From positions 1-34,065 of the forward strand of contig CANLMQ010000048.1 of assembly GCA_947492175.1 (NCBI GenBank): a stretch of 34,065 nucleotides of DNA. The letters run 5' to 3'. Made by a program: the position numbers and the translations under genes. The stretch is from an uncultured Draconibacterium sp. (GTDB lineage: Bacteria; Bacteroidota; Bacteroidia; Bacteroidales; Prolixibacteraceae). The notes below the pieces were generated by a model. It was not told the DNA's origin. It did not search any database and saw nothing but the letters and a program-made list of their open reading frames with translations. Below, one piece after another: positions 1-6,756 of this stretch. Each line of letters begins with the position of its first letter. The first letter of the stretch is position 1.

Positions 1-59
1 GAAAGTCACTCCCCAAACATCCTGAATCCAACAAAAACAATAATCCCAAAAAGGGCTTT

Positions 60-83
60 TTAGACAGACTGCCGTTACACGCC
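60..83 (+). repeat. Right end of an attC-like site (first visible cassette junction)
   Basis: The segment ends with GCCGTTACACGCC. GTTACACGCC at 74-83 is the perfect reverse complement of 1058-1067, the left box of the next palindrome. I read it as the right (R'-like) box of a site whose left half is degenerate or outside the window. The predicted cassette junction lies between G74 and T75. The first 60 bases hold no gene that I can support. Confidence 0.5.
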
Positions 84-136
84 ATTTTAAATTGACAAAT
101 TCAAAAAATAAAGCACACTAATAAAAATAATAGATT

Positions 137-343
137 ATGAAAAAAGCTGACATTAAAGGAACTTATCACCGACTAACACTTGCTACAAGTGAAGATTATT
201 CTTCAAAAGAAAGACTTCTTTGCTTAAAAGAATGTTTTGAAGAACTTTCAATAAATGAGAATTTTTTAACGACAAAAGAAGTTTCAGAAATTATTGAATT
301 TGTGCAAGAGAAAATGACAAAGCATTTAGATGAAATTCTTTAA
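137..343 (+). CDS. Hypothetical protein, 68 aa (cassette gene)
   Basis: I do not recognise this protein. It is short, charged and looks mainly helical, with heptad-like Leu/Ile spacing from about residue 25 to 66. It has no signal peptide or membrane segment. It is the first ORF of the first visible cassette, beginning about 60 bp after the junction, and shares that cassette with the secreted protein at 433-1017; no palindrome separates the two. Base composition is clearly AT-rich, like the other cassette genes. A real small protein is likely but not certain. Confidence 0.6.
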   Translation: MKKADIKGTYHRLTLATSEDYSSKERLLCLKECFEELSINENFLTTKEVSEIIEFVQEKMTKHLDEIL

Positions 344-432
344 AACGAGCCTTACTTGTGTTACAACCAAAGAAATAATGTACTGCGTACTTAATCGACA
401 GGACTAATTTAAATAATAACTGAAGCAAAATT

Positions 433-1017
433 ATGAAGATAAAATTTCTCGTACTTTTATTATTAACTTTTTCATTTTACGCAAATGGGCAAGTTTTAAA
501 TAATAAAACAATATCAACAAATCTGAATGAATTATATTTTAACATTCAAGAAGATTATTCAAAATATGACGTAAATAAAACACTAAATTCTAGTGATGAA
601 ATTATTAATGTTGATTATTGGAAAGATGATTCTAATGATATGTATATCGGTAAATTTAAAAACAACTTTAAAATAAATTTTTTGCCTTCAAGTCTGAATG
701 AATCAACTTTTACAGTTCGATTTATAAACAATAAAATTCTTCAAAGGAGCATAAATCTCAGTTACAGTGAATTTGAGAAGGAAAAAATAGAAAAACAAAT
801 AGATGAATTAAAAGATATTTTTAGTAACAATTCATACAAAGTTTCAGATACTATCGGTAATGACAATAAAAGAACCGTTTCTTTCTACCTAGGAATTTCT
901 GCTTTCACTGAAAAGGAAGAATTTTTAGGAATAGAATTAGGAACCACAGTATTAAACGGAAAGAAAAAACAAATCTTAATAATTTATTCGACTAATTATT
1001 CATTACTTAATTATTAA
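433..1017 (+). CDS. Secreted hypothetical protein, 194 aa (cassette gene)
   Basis: Residues 1-19 form a type I signal peptide (MKIKFLVLLLLTFSFYANG, then Gln), so the protein is probably periplasmic or outer-membrane associated. The rest is rich in Asn, Lys, Ile and Ser, with alternating beta-like stretches and one amphipathic helix near residues 115-135 (FEKEKIEKQIDELKDIF). I recognise no family. It ends about 40 bp before the palindrome at 1057-1193 and is the second gene of the first cassette. Its very AT-rich codon use resembles the other cassette genes rather than the housekeeping genes further right. Confidence 0.7.
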   Translation: MKIKFLVLLLLTFSFYANGQVLNNKTISTNLNELYFNIQEDYSKYDVNKTLNSSDEIINVDYWKDDSNDMYIGKFKNNFKINFLPSSLNESTFTVRFINNKILQRSINLSYSEFEKEKIEKQIDELKDIFSNNSYKVSDTIGNDNKRTVSFYLGISAFTEKEEFLGIELGTTVLNGKKKQILIIYSTNYSLLNY

Positions 1018-1056
1018 TCTATCGCAGCAAAAATACGTTATGAGTTACCCAAAAAA

Positions 1057-1193
1057 CGGCGTGTAACACAGTACATATTGCAGGGCGGGGTTCGGTTGTA
1101 CGCTAACTGCGGATTCTCGCATCGCAGTTCCGTGTCCTTCGGACAGGAACGCTCTCCGAAATCCGCCCCGACAACATGTACCAACCGTTAGGC
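1057..1193 (+). repeat. attC-like palindromic recombination site
   Basis: The left box GGCGTGTAAC is followed by GTACAT and a GGCGGGG run. The right side reads CCGCCCCG, then ACATGTAC, then CCGTTAGGC. GTACAT pairs with ATGTAC and GGCGGGG with CCGCCCC, so a long single-strand hairpin can form. An inner stem GTCCttcGGAC sits near its apex. GTTAGGC (1187-1193) is the only right box here that fits the classical GTTRRRY consensus. The core is nearly the same as that of the site at 3736-3883. Minus-strand ORFs across it are by-products of the palindrome. Confidence 0.7.
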
Positions 1194-1241
1194 TGCATGC
1201 TGGCAGACATAAATCCAAGGTAACATGACAAGAAAATAAAA

Positions 1242-1634
1242 ATGAAATCATACGATAGATTACAAATATCATTTAAACCAAACATTGATACTTATAACTC
1301 GATTTCGAAAATATTAGGAGTTCATCCAACCGAGCTGATTGATAAAAAAGCTGTTCCTAGCGTTTGGATTTACGAAGTGATTGAGGAGCAGGATGATGAA
1401 TTCTATGATTTTATAAAAAAATTCCTCGATTTACTTGAGAGCAATTATAAAAAGCTTGCGGATTTGGATATAAAAAGAGAAGATATTACAATTTGGTATC
1501 TTTATGAGTATGACCAACAGTGCAATATGGAGTTTTCTCCATCTCGATTAAAACGATTAGGCGACAATGAAATTACTTTATGCATTTCGTGTTGGGATAG
1601 TGGACAAGAATTAAAACCAACGATAAATGACTAA
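1242..1634 (+). CDS. DUF4279-like protein, 130 aa (cassette gene)
   Basis: A cytosolic protein with no signal peptide. The pattern ISKILGVHPTEL near residues 22-33, a central acidic helix (residues 50-75), and a C-terminal FSPSRLKRLGDNEITLCISC segment resemble DUF4279 proteins, a family of unknown function common in accessory DNA and cassettes. Length (about 130 aa) suits that family. The stop overlaps the start of the next gene by 8 nt (ATGACTAA), so the two are probably translationally coupled. The family call is by eye, without a profile search. Confidence 0.65.
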   Translation: MKSYDRLQISFKPNIDTYNSISKILGVHPTELIDKKAVPSVWIYEVIEEQDDEFYDFIKKFLDLLESNYKKLADLDIKREDITIWYLYEYDQQCNMEFSPSRLKRLGDNEITLCISCWDSGQELKPTIND

Positions 1635-1998
1635 AAAATTCTTAGAGGCATACCTTGATAAAAACAATAAGAAGACTCGAAAGAGGGAATTTATCATACC
1701 TGATATTTTTAATCTTCAAAACAGTTTTATCGGGATTGAAACCAAAAATGAGTATTCACATGGGATTGTTTGTTTTACAGGAGTTGACTTGGATAGTAGA
1801 ACTGTAATTGACAGATTAATTGAAAACAAAATAATTCAAAAAACTCAAAATGATTATATTACCATTATTGATAAATATCTAACTGATTTGAAGGAATGTA
1901 AAATCTCGAATATTATTACGATTGAATACATTGATAATAATTTCAGTTTGATAAAATCGGATATAAAAAGACGTACTATTAAAAACAAATTACCATAA
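1627..1998 (+). CDS. Hypothetical protein, 123 aa (cassette gene)
   Basis: I do not recognise the family. The N-terminus is basic (KKTRKREF near residues 15-22), followed by a mixed alpha/beta body with no signal peptide or membrane segment. The start ATG lies inside the last codons of the DUF4279-like gene and overlaps it by 8 nt. This suggests the two proteins are made together and may work together, for example as a partner or small two-gene system; that is inference. The stop is about 11 bp before the palindrome beginning at 2009. The pair forms one cassette. Confidence 0.65.
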   Translation: MTKKFLEAYLDKNNKKTRKREFIIPDIFNLQNSFIGIETKNEYSHGIVCFTGVDLDSRTVIDRLIENKIIQKTQNDYITIIDKYLTDLKECKISNIITIEYIDNNFSLIKSDIKRRTIKNKLP

Positions 1999-2008
1999 AT
2001 GCACGACA

Positions 2009-2186
2009 GCCTAACAATATGTATAAGTAATAGCGGTTTCTATGGGTATTCGGGCGGTAGTGGTTCTAATCAGCCCCGCCAAATCTGCCGATTTGACTAT
2101 TTAGCTAAGGTGCAGCTTTGGCTACTTAGTAACTTGATACGAAACCGCTTTAAAGTCCGCTACTACTTATACATTTAACGTTAACG
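2009..2186 (+). repeat. attC-like palindromic recombination site
   Basis: The left box GCCTAAC (2009-2015) exactly complements the start of its own cassette, GTTAGGC at 1187-1193. The outer stem 2019-2036 pairs with 2157-2174 at 17 of 18 positions. A second arm GCGGTTTC (2033-2040) can pair with GAAACCGC (2141-2148). The right box is GTTAACG (2180-2186), which shares only GTT and the following A with the classical consensus. At 178 bp it is at the long end for attC sites. Confidence 0.7.
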
Positions 2187-2243
2187 CCAAGCATAAACGC
2201 AACCGTAATAGAAATTAACTCATCTTGTCTAAAAAAAGTAACT

Positions 2244-2921
2244 ATGAGAAACCTAATTTACCTTTTGACTTTGCTGTTTGTAACAGTAATAAGCTGCGAC
2301 AAGAACAATGATTTCGATGAATTGCAATGCGACTTCGTTGATTTTAAATACTATCATGATGAGCCTTCATTTCTAGGAGAAATGTCTAATGATTTTGTTT
2401 TAGTTGGATGTGATTCAGCTAATTCGGATAATTCCATACAAGAATATATAAGTACAAAAGACTATCTTGACCAATCTTATGACTTTGAAATATTAAAGGA
2501 TAATAACTACCCATACAAATATTTTGGGTTAAAATTAAAGAAAACTAGTTCATGTCAAGAAATTGCATCAATAATCAATAATTTAAAAGAAAATTCAATT
2601 GTTTCATTCGCACATTACACAATACAGACAGATAATTGCTTAAATCTAATTGGGGAGTCAATTGGCGAACAATGTGTAAACAGTTATAGCAATATCTTTT
2701 ATGTAAAAGTAAAGGATGTTAATGACACAACTGATTTAAATAATACTATAAAGGAAACCAATACTTGGATTAGAGAACAAAATGAGTTTATGGGCGATTG
2801 GTATTCCGTATATGCAAATAAGAATTCAAAGGGTGATGCACTTGAAATGGCAAATTATTTTTATGAAACTGGATTATTTGAAGCAAGTGAACCAGATATA
2901 ATCAAAATAATTGTGGACTAA
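2244..2921 (+). CDS. Lipoprotein resembling a stand-alone subtilase propeptide domain, 225 aa (cassette gene)
   Basis: The N-terminus is a lipoprotein signal with lipobox VISC and the modified Cys at about residue 18, so the protein should sit in the cell envelope. The body (SFLGEMSNDFVLVGCD near residue 42, then a C-terminal MANYFYETGLFEASEPD) resembles from memory the N-terminal propeptide-like region of Bacteroidota S8 serine proteases. No catalytic Asp-His-Ser domain follows and the ORF ends naturally. It could act as a protease inhibitor or be a captured fragment; both are inference. Several Cys residues after the lipobox could form disulfides. It is the only gene of its cassette. Confidence 0.75.
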   Translation: MRNLIYLLTLLFVTVISCDKNNDFDELQCDFVDFKYYHDEPSFLGEMSNDFVLVGCDSANSDNSIQEYISTKDYLDQSYDFEILKDNNYPYKYFGLKLKKTSSCQEIASIINNLKENSIVSFAHYTIQTDNCLNLIGESIGEQCVNSYSNIFYVKVKDVNDTTDLNNTIKETNTWIREQNEFMGDWYSVYANKNSKGDALEMANYFYETGLFEASEPDIIKIIVD

Positions 2922-2935
2922 AAAATAAATGCCAG

Positions 2936-3127
2936 CCGCTAACAAAAGCTATATGTAATGCGGGGTTCAGCGGGTAATTCAACCGCAGTTCTTCGCAGCA
3001 ACAACGCCAATTCGTCTTTGACGATTTGGCTATAAAAACAAAAATATGAATAAACGAATTGGCTCAGTGTCAGCCTGACTGTGAAGCGTTTCAAAGTCCC
3101 GCACTCCACATAGCCAAACCGTTATAG
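2936..3127 (+). repeat. attC-like palindromic recombination site
   Basis: CCGCTAAC (2936-2943) opens the site. AGCTATATGT followed by GCGGGG (from 2947) pairs with CCCGC and ACATAGCC (3098-3115). The right box is GTTATAG (3121-3127). The interior holds a second set of inverted elements around GCCAATTCGT and ACGAATTGGC (3009-3062). The left box matches the cassette start at 2180-2188 at 7 of 9 positions. Confidence 0.68.
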
Positions 3128-3152
3128 CAAATTTTAAAAAAGCCGAATCCAA

Positions 3153-3731
3153 ATGACAAAAAAGGGATTTTTAATAATATTCTTATTCATATCGACCACT
3201 ACTGTTTTTGCTCAAAATTTGGTGATTGAATATGTTACGGCATTAGACTCAACCGAGATTAATCATTACCTGATTTTCAACAAAAATGGGACTATGACAA
3301 TCTATTATCCAGTTGGTAGAGGTGTTTACTGGAATGCGATAATTGAAAAACCTAAAAGCTTTACATATTCAGTGGACAATGACACAATCGAAATTAATGT
3401 GACAAGTGATACCAGCACTTCGTCCCTAAATTCGATTGAGAGAAGAATATTAAATTCAAAATTTGTGATAACATCAAAAAATCAATTGTACGACACTAAA
3501 AGTGGCTATTACTATATTGACAGGAGACAATCTAACAAATTTAAAAATGGGGTTGTCTCATTTGACAATGACATTTATATAATAAAGAAAAGAGGAAATC
3601 GAAAGTTGAGAAAAAAATTAAAAGAGATTAATATTGATGACTACAAGACGACAATAATTAAGGGGAAAAGTGCATTAGACAAATATGGAGTTTGGGGAAT
3701 TAATGGTGTACTTGTAGTCGAAAAAAAATAA
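3153..3731 (+). CDS. Secreted hypothetical protein with C-terminal YG-NGV motif, 192 aa (cassette gene)
   Basis: Residues 1-20 are a type I signal peptide ending VFA, then Gln. The mature part has beta-rich segments with many aromatic residues. The C-terminus (ALDKYGVWGINGVLVVEKK) resembles the YG..G.NGV motif found at the plug of Bacteroidota TonB receptors and in TonB or BlaR1-associated proteins. The full family is not recognised. An envelope location is likely. The stop is 4 bp from the start of the next palindrome, and the gene is alone in its cassette. Confidence 0.7.
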   Translation: MTKKGFLIIFLFISTTTVFAQNLVIEYVTALDSTEINHYLIFNKNGTMTIYYPVGRGVYWNAIIEKPKSFTYSVDNDTIEINVTSDTSTSSLNSIERRILNSKFVITSKNQLYDTKSGYYYIDRRQSNKFKNGVVSFDNDIYIIKKRGNRKLRKKLKEINIDDYKTTIIKGKSALDKYGVWGINGVLVVEKK

Positions 3732-3735
3732 AAAA

Positions 3736-3883
3736 CTTGCTATAACACGGTACATATTGCAGGGCGGGGTTTGGTGGTACGCCAACTGCGTCCCGAGTAC
3801 TCGGGATCGCATCGCAGTTCCGTGTCCTTCGGACAGGAACGCTCTCCGAAATCCGCCACGACCTCATCTTAAAACCGTTATCT
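3736..3883 (+). repeat. attC-like palindromic recombination site, near copy of the 1057-1193 site
   Basis: The left side CTTGCTATAAC (3736-3746) is complementary to the start of its own cassette: 3121-3135 against 3732-3746, 14 of 15. The core TACATATTGCAGGGCGGGG and the right-hand block around GTCCTTCGGACAGGAACGCT almost repeat the site at 1057-1193. It differs by an extra perfect palindrome CCCGAGTACTCGGG (3792-3805). The right outer arm is degenerate, and the right box is GTTATCT (3877-3883). Confidence 0.7.
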
Positions 3884-3918
3884 AATATTTACAACCAGAA
3901 AAATGCAATAAACTTAGA

Positions 3919-4698
3919 ATGAAAAATATTTTATCACTTGCAATACTGTTATTATTTATTTCGTCTTGCAAAAACGATGTAAATTATGTAATTAGTGGAA
4001 AAGTAAGAGATTTTAATGGCCAACCATTAGATAGTGTAACTATAAGATTGAAAAACAGAACATTTGAGAATGTTTATGAAACTTTGTCTGATAAGTATGG
4101 GAATTATACGCTAAAAGTTAAAGAAGGAGATTATTATTGTTTATACGCTATAAAATTGCCAGAATATCGTGTAAACAGACTTGAGTATTGGATATGGAAT
4201 GTGCCGGTCTATAAAAATATCAATATAAATCCTCAATATGACCGAATGGAAATATATGGGATTAATGTTTTTGAGCCTCAGGTTACTCCCCAAGAAACTT
4301 ATATGGTTTATTTCAGACCAATGAGTTTAACTAAAACACAGCAATTTGCCGCAGAACAAGAAGTTAATAAGGAAGAATTTGAAACTGCGGAGAAAACTGA
4401 GAATTTGCTAAACAAATCAGACAAACTAATTAATGTGTCACCTGACAGTATTTCATCAGAAGAATTAGTGATTGAAATTAATGGAATCAAATCAGAGATA
4501 TTAGAAATCAATAAAATAACGGAGTATGCTCGTGGATTTAAGATGTATGGATATATCGTTCAGGTTCTAAAACCTGAAAATCAAAAAAGTAACGATTCTG
4601 AATATGACTTCATTTCTGTAACACTCCGTTCTAAAGAGACAAATGAAATAGGAAAGGGTGAAGCATTTGTGAAAAAAACAGATAAAAACGTTTGGTAA
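3919..4698 (+). CDS. Lipoprotein with carboxypeptidase regulatory-like domain, 259 aa (cassette gene)
   Basis: A lipoprotein signal ends in lipobox ISSC (Cys at residue 17). Residues about 24-80 (ISGKVRDFNGQPLDSVTIRL, then DKYGNYTLKV) form a carboxypeptidase regulatory-like beta-sandwich, common in Bacteroidota envelope proteins. The C-terminal 130 residues are charged and Glu-rich and I do not recognise them. The stop codon TAA (4696-4698) is part of the TAAC core of the attC-like site that follows, so gene and site overlap. Function unknown; an envelope-anchored binding protein is a reasonable guess. Confidence 0.75.
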   Translation: MKNILSLAILLLFISSCKNDVNYVISGKVRDFNGQPLDSVTIRLKNRTFENVYETLSDKYGNYTLKVKEGDYYCLYAIKLPEYRVNRLEYWIWNVPVYKNININPQYDRMEIYGINVFEPQVTPQETYMVYFRPMSLTKTQQFAAEQEVNKEEFETAEKTENLLNKSDKLINVSPDSISSEELVIEINGIKSEILEINKITEYARGFKMYGYIVQVLKPENQKSNDSEYDFISVTLRSKETNEIGKGEAFVKKTDKNVW

Positions 4699-4822
4699 CA
4701 ATGGCCCATAAGCAATAGTGGCAAAATGTGCATTTGGTTGGTTTGTAGCCCGGAGCATTTTCTCGATTTGATGGGAAAAGCTCACGCAAATCTGCCACTG
4801 CCCTTAGCCGAGGTCGTTCTTT
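4693..4822 (+). repeat. attC-like palindromic recombination site
   Basis: GGTAAC (4694-4699) opens the site. AGTGGCA (4717-4723) pairs with TGCCACT (4793-4799), and the flanking TAAG pairs with CTTA. An inner GATTTG (4765-4770) and CAAATC (around 4787-4792) form a further arm. The right box is GTTCTTT (4816-4822), the least consensus-like of the series. The match to the start of its own cassette (3877-3889) is 9 of 13. Confidence 0.6.
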
Positions 4823-4842
4823 CAAACTTAAAAAACCACAAT

Positions 4843-5487
4843 ATGATGAAACGAATATTGACTACAGTTGTACTAATTTTAATGACCTTAACCGGTTTAA
4901 ATGCGCAGGATATTAAATTCGGTGTTAAATCCGGATTAGGTTTCGCAAGTATACAAATAACAAATCTACCTAATTCTGAAATCAATTCTGATATATTTTC
5001 TCCGACTATGTCGTACAGCTTCAACGGAACATTTAGCTATAAAAGTAAGGGCCTTTGGGGAATTTCTTTTGAACCTGGATTAATAAAAAAAGGTTGGATT
5101 TCAAACAAAGAAGAAAACAATGAAAACAGAATCAGACTGCAATATTTCCAACTACCAGTTCTTTCTGACTTTTATTTCTCCGACAAACTCTATTTCTCCA
5201 TCGGACCTGAAATAAACTATTTGCTAAATGCAAAAAATAAATCGAACAATGCTACTCAGAAAATAACTGACTTAAATAGGAAACTTGAATTGTCTGGAGT
5301 AGTAGGCGGAGCATATAAAGTTTCTGACATCCTGGATATTGGAATTAGATATAGTCATGGACTGACCCAAATCTCAGATAAAGTTTTTTGGGTAACTGAT
5401 GATTTTAACGAGAATCCAAAGGAATTGAAGGATTACAATCATTATCTTCAATTCTTTATACAACTGAAGGTAATAAACTTGCGATAA
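4843..5487 (+). CDS. Outer-membrane beta-barrel protein (porin family), 214 aa (cassette gene)
   Basis: I start the gene at MMKRILTT (4843). The longer in-frame reading from 4726 would translate the attC-like palindrome and lose the N-terminal signal peptide (MMKRILTTVVLILMTLTGLNA, with Gln next). The mature protein alternates hydrophobic and polar residues in strands (FGVKSGLGFASIQI, LYFSIGPEINYLL, LDIGIRYSHGL) and ends in an aromatic strand, HYLQFFIQLKV. This fits the small PorT-like/OMP_b-brl_2 barrels of Bacteroidota. Ligand unknown. The TAA stop (5485-5487) lies within the next TAAC core. Confidence 0.8.
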   Translation: MMKRILTTVVLILMTLTGLNAQDIKFGVKSGLGFASIQITNLPNSEINSDIFSPTMSYSFNGTFSYKSKGLWGISFEPGLIKKGWISNKEENNENRIRLQYFQLPVLSDFYFSDKLYFSIGPEINYLLNAKNKSNNATQKITDLNRKLELSGVVGGAYKVSDILDIGIRYSHGLTQISDKVFWVTDDFNENPKELKDYNHYLQFFIQLKVINLR

Positions 5488-5540
5488 CAGAGTACACATT
5501 ATATGTGCGGGTTTGAAGGAATACAACCATTAGCCGCAAG
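5478..5540 (+). repeat. Short degenerate attC-like site ending the array
   Basis: CTTGCGATAAC (5478-5488) faces ATTAGCCGCAAG (5529-5540), and CTTGCG pairs with CGCAAG. The left arm keeps the GTACACAT/TATGTG elements, but most of the interior is missing and the right core reads ATTA instead of GTTA. It is probably a decayed terminal site. No further palindrome of this type follows to the right. Confidence 0.5.
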
Positions 5541-5580
5541 GAAATAGAACACTTTCCATTTAAACAAAACCTGACAATAA

Positions 5581-5609
5581 AAAAAAGGAAGCCCGAAAGC
5601 TTCCTTTTT
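5581..5609. terminator. Bidirectional rho-independent terminator
   Basis: A stem AAGGAAGC (5585-5592) and GCTTCCTT (5599-5606) encloses loop CCGAAA. A-runs lie before it and T-runs after it, so it can work on both strands. It separates the plus-strand cassette array from the end of the minus-strand epimerase operon. Confidence 0.85.
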
Positions 5610-5628
5610 CATTGCTGTTCCAAATCAC

Positions 5629-6756
5629 TTAAATTTTTCTTATCCCTATTCCCGGCAGATCGTTCAAAGTAACTTTTCCCTCAACTACCTTCATCCCTTC
5701 AAAAATATCATTCGAAATTAATAGATTGCCGTCCAAATCGGCCCAGTCGCAAAGTGGAGAAAGTTGTGACGCAGCCGAAACTGCACACGAAGTTTCTGTC
5801 ATACAACCAATCATCACATTCATATCAAGTGCCCGGGCCACATCAATCATTTTCTTTGCTTCGCGCATTCCGGTACTCTTCATTAATTTTATATTTATAC
5901 CCGAGTAAACATCCTTAAATTTTGGAATGTCGTGAATACGCTGAAAAGCCTCATCGGCAATGGTTGGCAACGGACTGTTGGCAGTTAGCCAGGCTATGTC
6001 GTCCATTTGTTCCTTTGGCATGGGCTGCTCAACAAAAACAATCCCTTTTCCCTTTAACCAGTGAATCATATCCAGTGCCATATGTTTATCCTTCCAGCCC
6101 TGGTTTACATCCACACACAAAGGCACATCGGTTACCGACCGAATCGCTTCTACTAATTCTTTATCATTGTCGCGGCCCATTTTTACTTTCAGCATTTTGA
6201 ATTCAGCCGCTTCCTTTGTTTTTTCAATTATTACCTCGCGCGTGTCAATTCCAATTGTAAACGAGGTATTGGGTGTATTATCAGGATTTAATCCCCATAT
6301 TTTATACCAGGGTTGCCCCATAATTTTACCAACCAAATCGTGCAAGGCAATATCAACACTTGCTTTAGCCGCCCGGTTTCCTTCTTCAATACCATCGATG
6401 TATTCCAGAATTTCATCCATTCGAAACGGATCGTTAAATCCCGACAGATCTACTTTCTGCAGAAACTTCCCCACTGTTTCGTGCGACTCGCCAAGGTAAG
6501 GCGGCATCGAAGCTTCGCCATAACCTGTTATTCCATCATACTCCAGCTCTACCAACATAACCGGAGTGGTTGTTCGTGAACTGGTTGCCAGTGTAAACGC
6601 GTGTTTCAACTGAAGTTCGTATGGTTTAAAACGAAGTTTCATTTTTGCATTTTTTGAAATTGAAAATTTATTTTGAGAACCGGCAGCTTGATTAAACAGC
6701 AGTCCTCCCGATACCAATCCAAGGCCTTTTATAAAGCTTCTTCTTTCAATTGTCAT
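5629..6756 (-). CDS. Dipeptide epimerase (L-Ala-D/L-Glu type), enolase superfamily, Tat-exported, 375 aa
   Basis: An enolase-superfamily epimerase that probably interconverts L-Ala-D-Glu and L-Ala-L-Glu from peptidoglycan. The catalytic pair is visible: K190-x-K192 (LKVKMG) and K290 (INIKLMKS). Metal ligands are D216 (CVDVNQGW), E243 (FVEQP) and D268 (IADEA). The D340-L-D342 motif is the DxD that holds the dipeptide amino group in this family. The N-terminus is a twin-arginine signal (ERRSFIKG, then a hydrophobic stretch), so the enzyme should act in the periplasm, which is unlike cytosolic family members. Its ATG overlaps the stop of the NlpC/P60 gene by one base (TAATG), giving translational coupling. 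Substrate is inferred from motifs and neighbours. Confidence 0.9.
   Translation of the reverse strand: MTIERRSFIKGLGLVSGGLLFNQAAGSQNKFSISKNAKMKLRFKPYELQLKHAFTLATSSRTTTPVMLVELEYDGITGYGEASMPPYLGESHETVGKFLQKVDLSGFNDPFRMDEILEYIDGIEEGNRAAKASVDIALHDLVGKIMGQPWYKIWGLNPDNTPNTSFTIGIDTREVIIEKTKEAAEFKMLKVKMGRDNDKELVEAIRSVTDVPLCVDVNQGWKDKHMALDMIHWLKGKGIVFVEQPMPKEQMDDIAWLTANSPLPTIADEAFQRIHDIPKFKDVYSGINIKLMKSTGMREAKKMIDVARALDMNVMIGCMTETSCAVSAASQLSPLCDWADLDGNLLISNDIFEGMKVVEGKVTLNDLPGIGIRKI

Larger units (their letters stand above)
75..5540 (+). mobile_element. Integron-like gene-cassette array, integrase not in window
   Basis: Eight ORFs all lie on the plus strand in about six units: 75-1187, 1188-2180, 2181-3121, 3122-3877, 3878-4816 and 4817 to about 5530. 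Each unit ends in a long imperfect palindrome with a left AAC core and a right GTT core. Unit starts are complementary to the R''-like box at their own end: GTTACACGCC (74-83) with GGCGTGTAAC (1058-1067) is 10/10, GTTAGGC (1187-1193) with GCCTAAC (2009-2015) is 7/7, and 3121-3135 with 3732-3746 is 14/15. The next two are weaker (7/9 and 9/13), and the last is poor. Known integron cassettes show this because the first six bases of a cassette come from the end of its own attC. The right boxes mostly depart from the GTTRRRY consensus, so this would be an unusual attC family. No integrase or attI is visible; the array may run past the left edge. Confidence 0.72.

Noticed and set aside
344..432. 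A further attC-like site between the first two cassette ORFs
   Set aside because: No GC-rich palindrome and no box complementary to the cassette start at 75-83 was found, so both ORFs are placed in one cassette.
1045..1285. Two overlapping minus-strand ORFs across the palindrome
   Set aside because: They are open only because the palindrome is GC-rich and symmetric; no start context and no recognisable protein.
4726..4842. N-terminal extension of the beta-barrel gene
   Set aside because: It would translate the attC-like site and push the signal peptide to residue 40; the start at 4843 is better.
1..5540. Integron integrase gene within the array
   Set aside because: None of the ORFs here has tyrosine-recombinase motifs; any integrase must lie outside the window.
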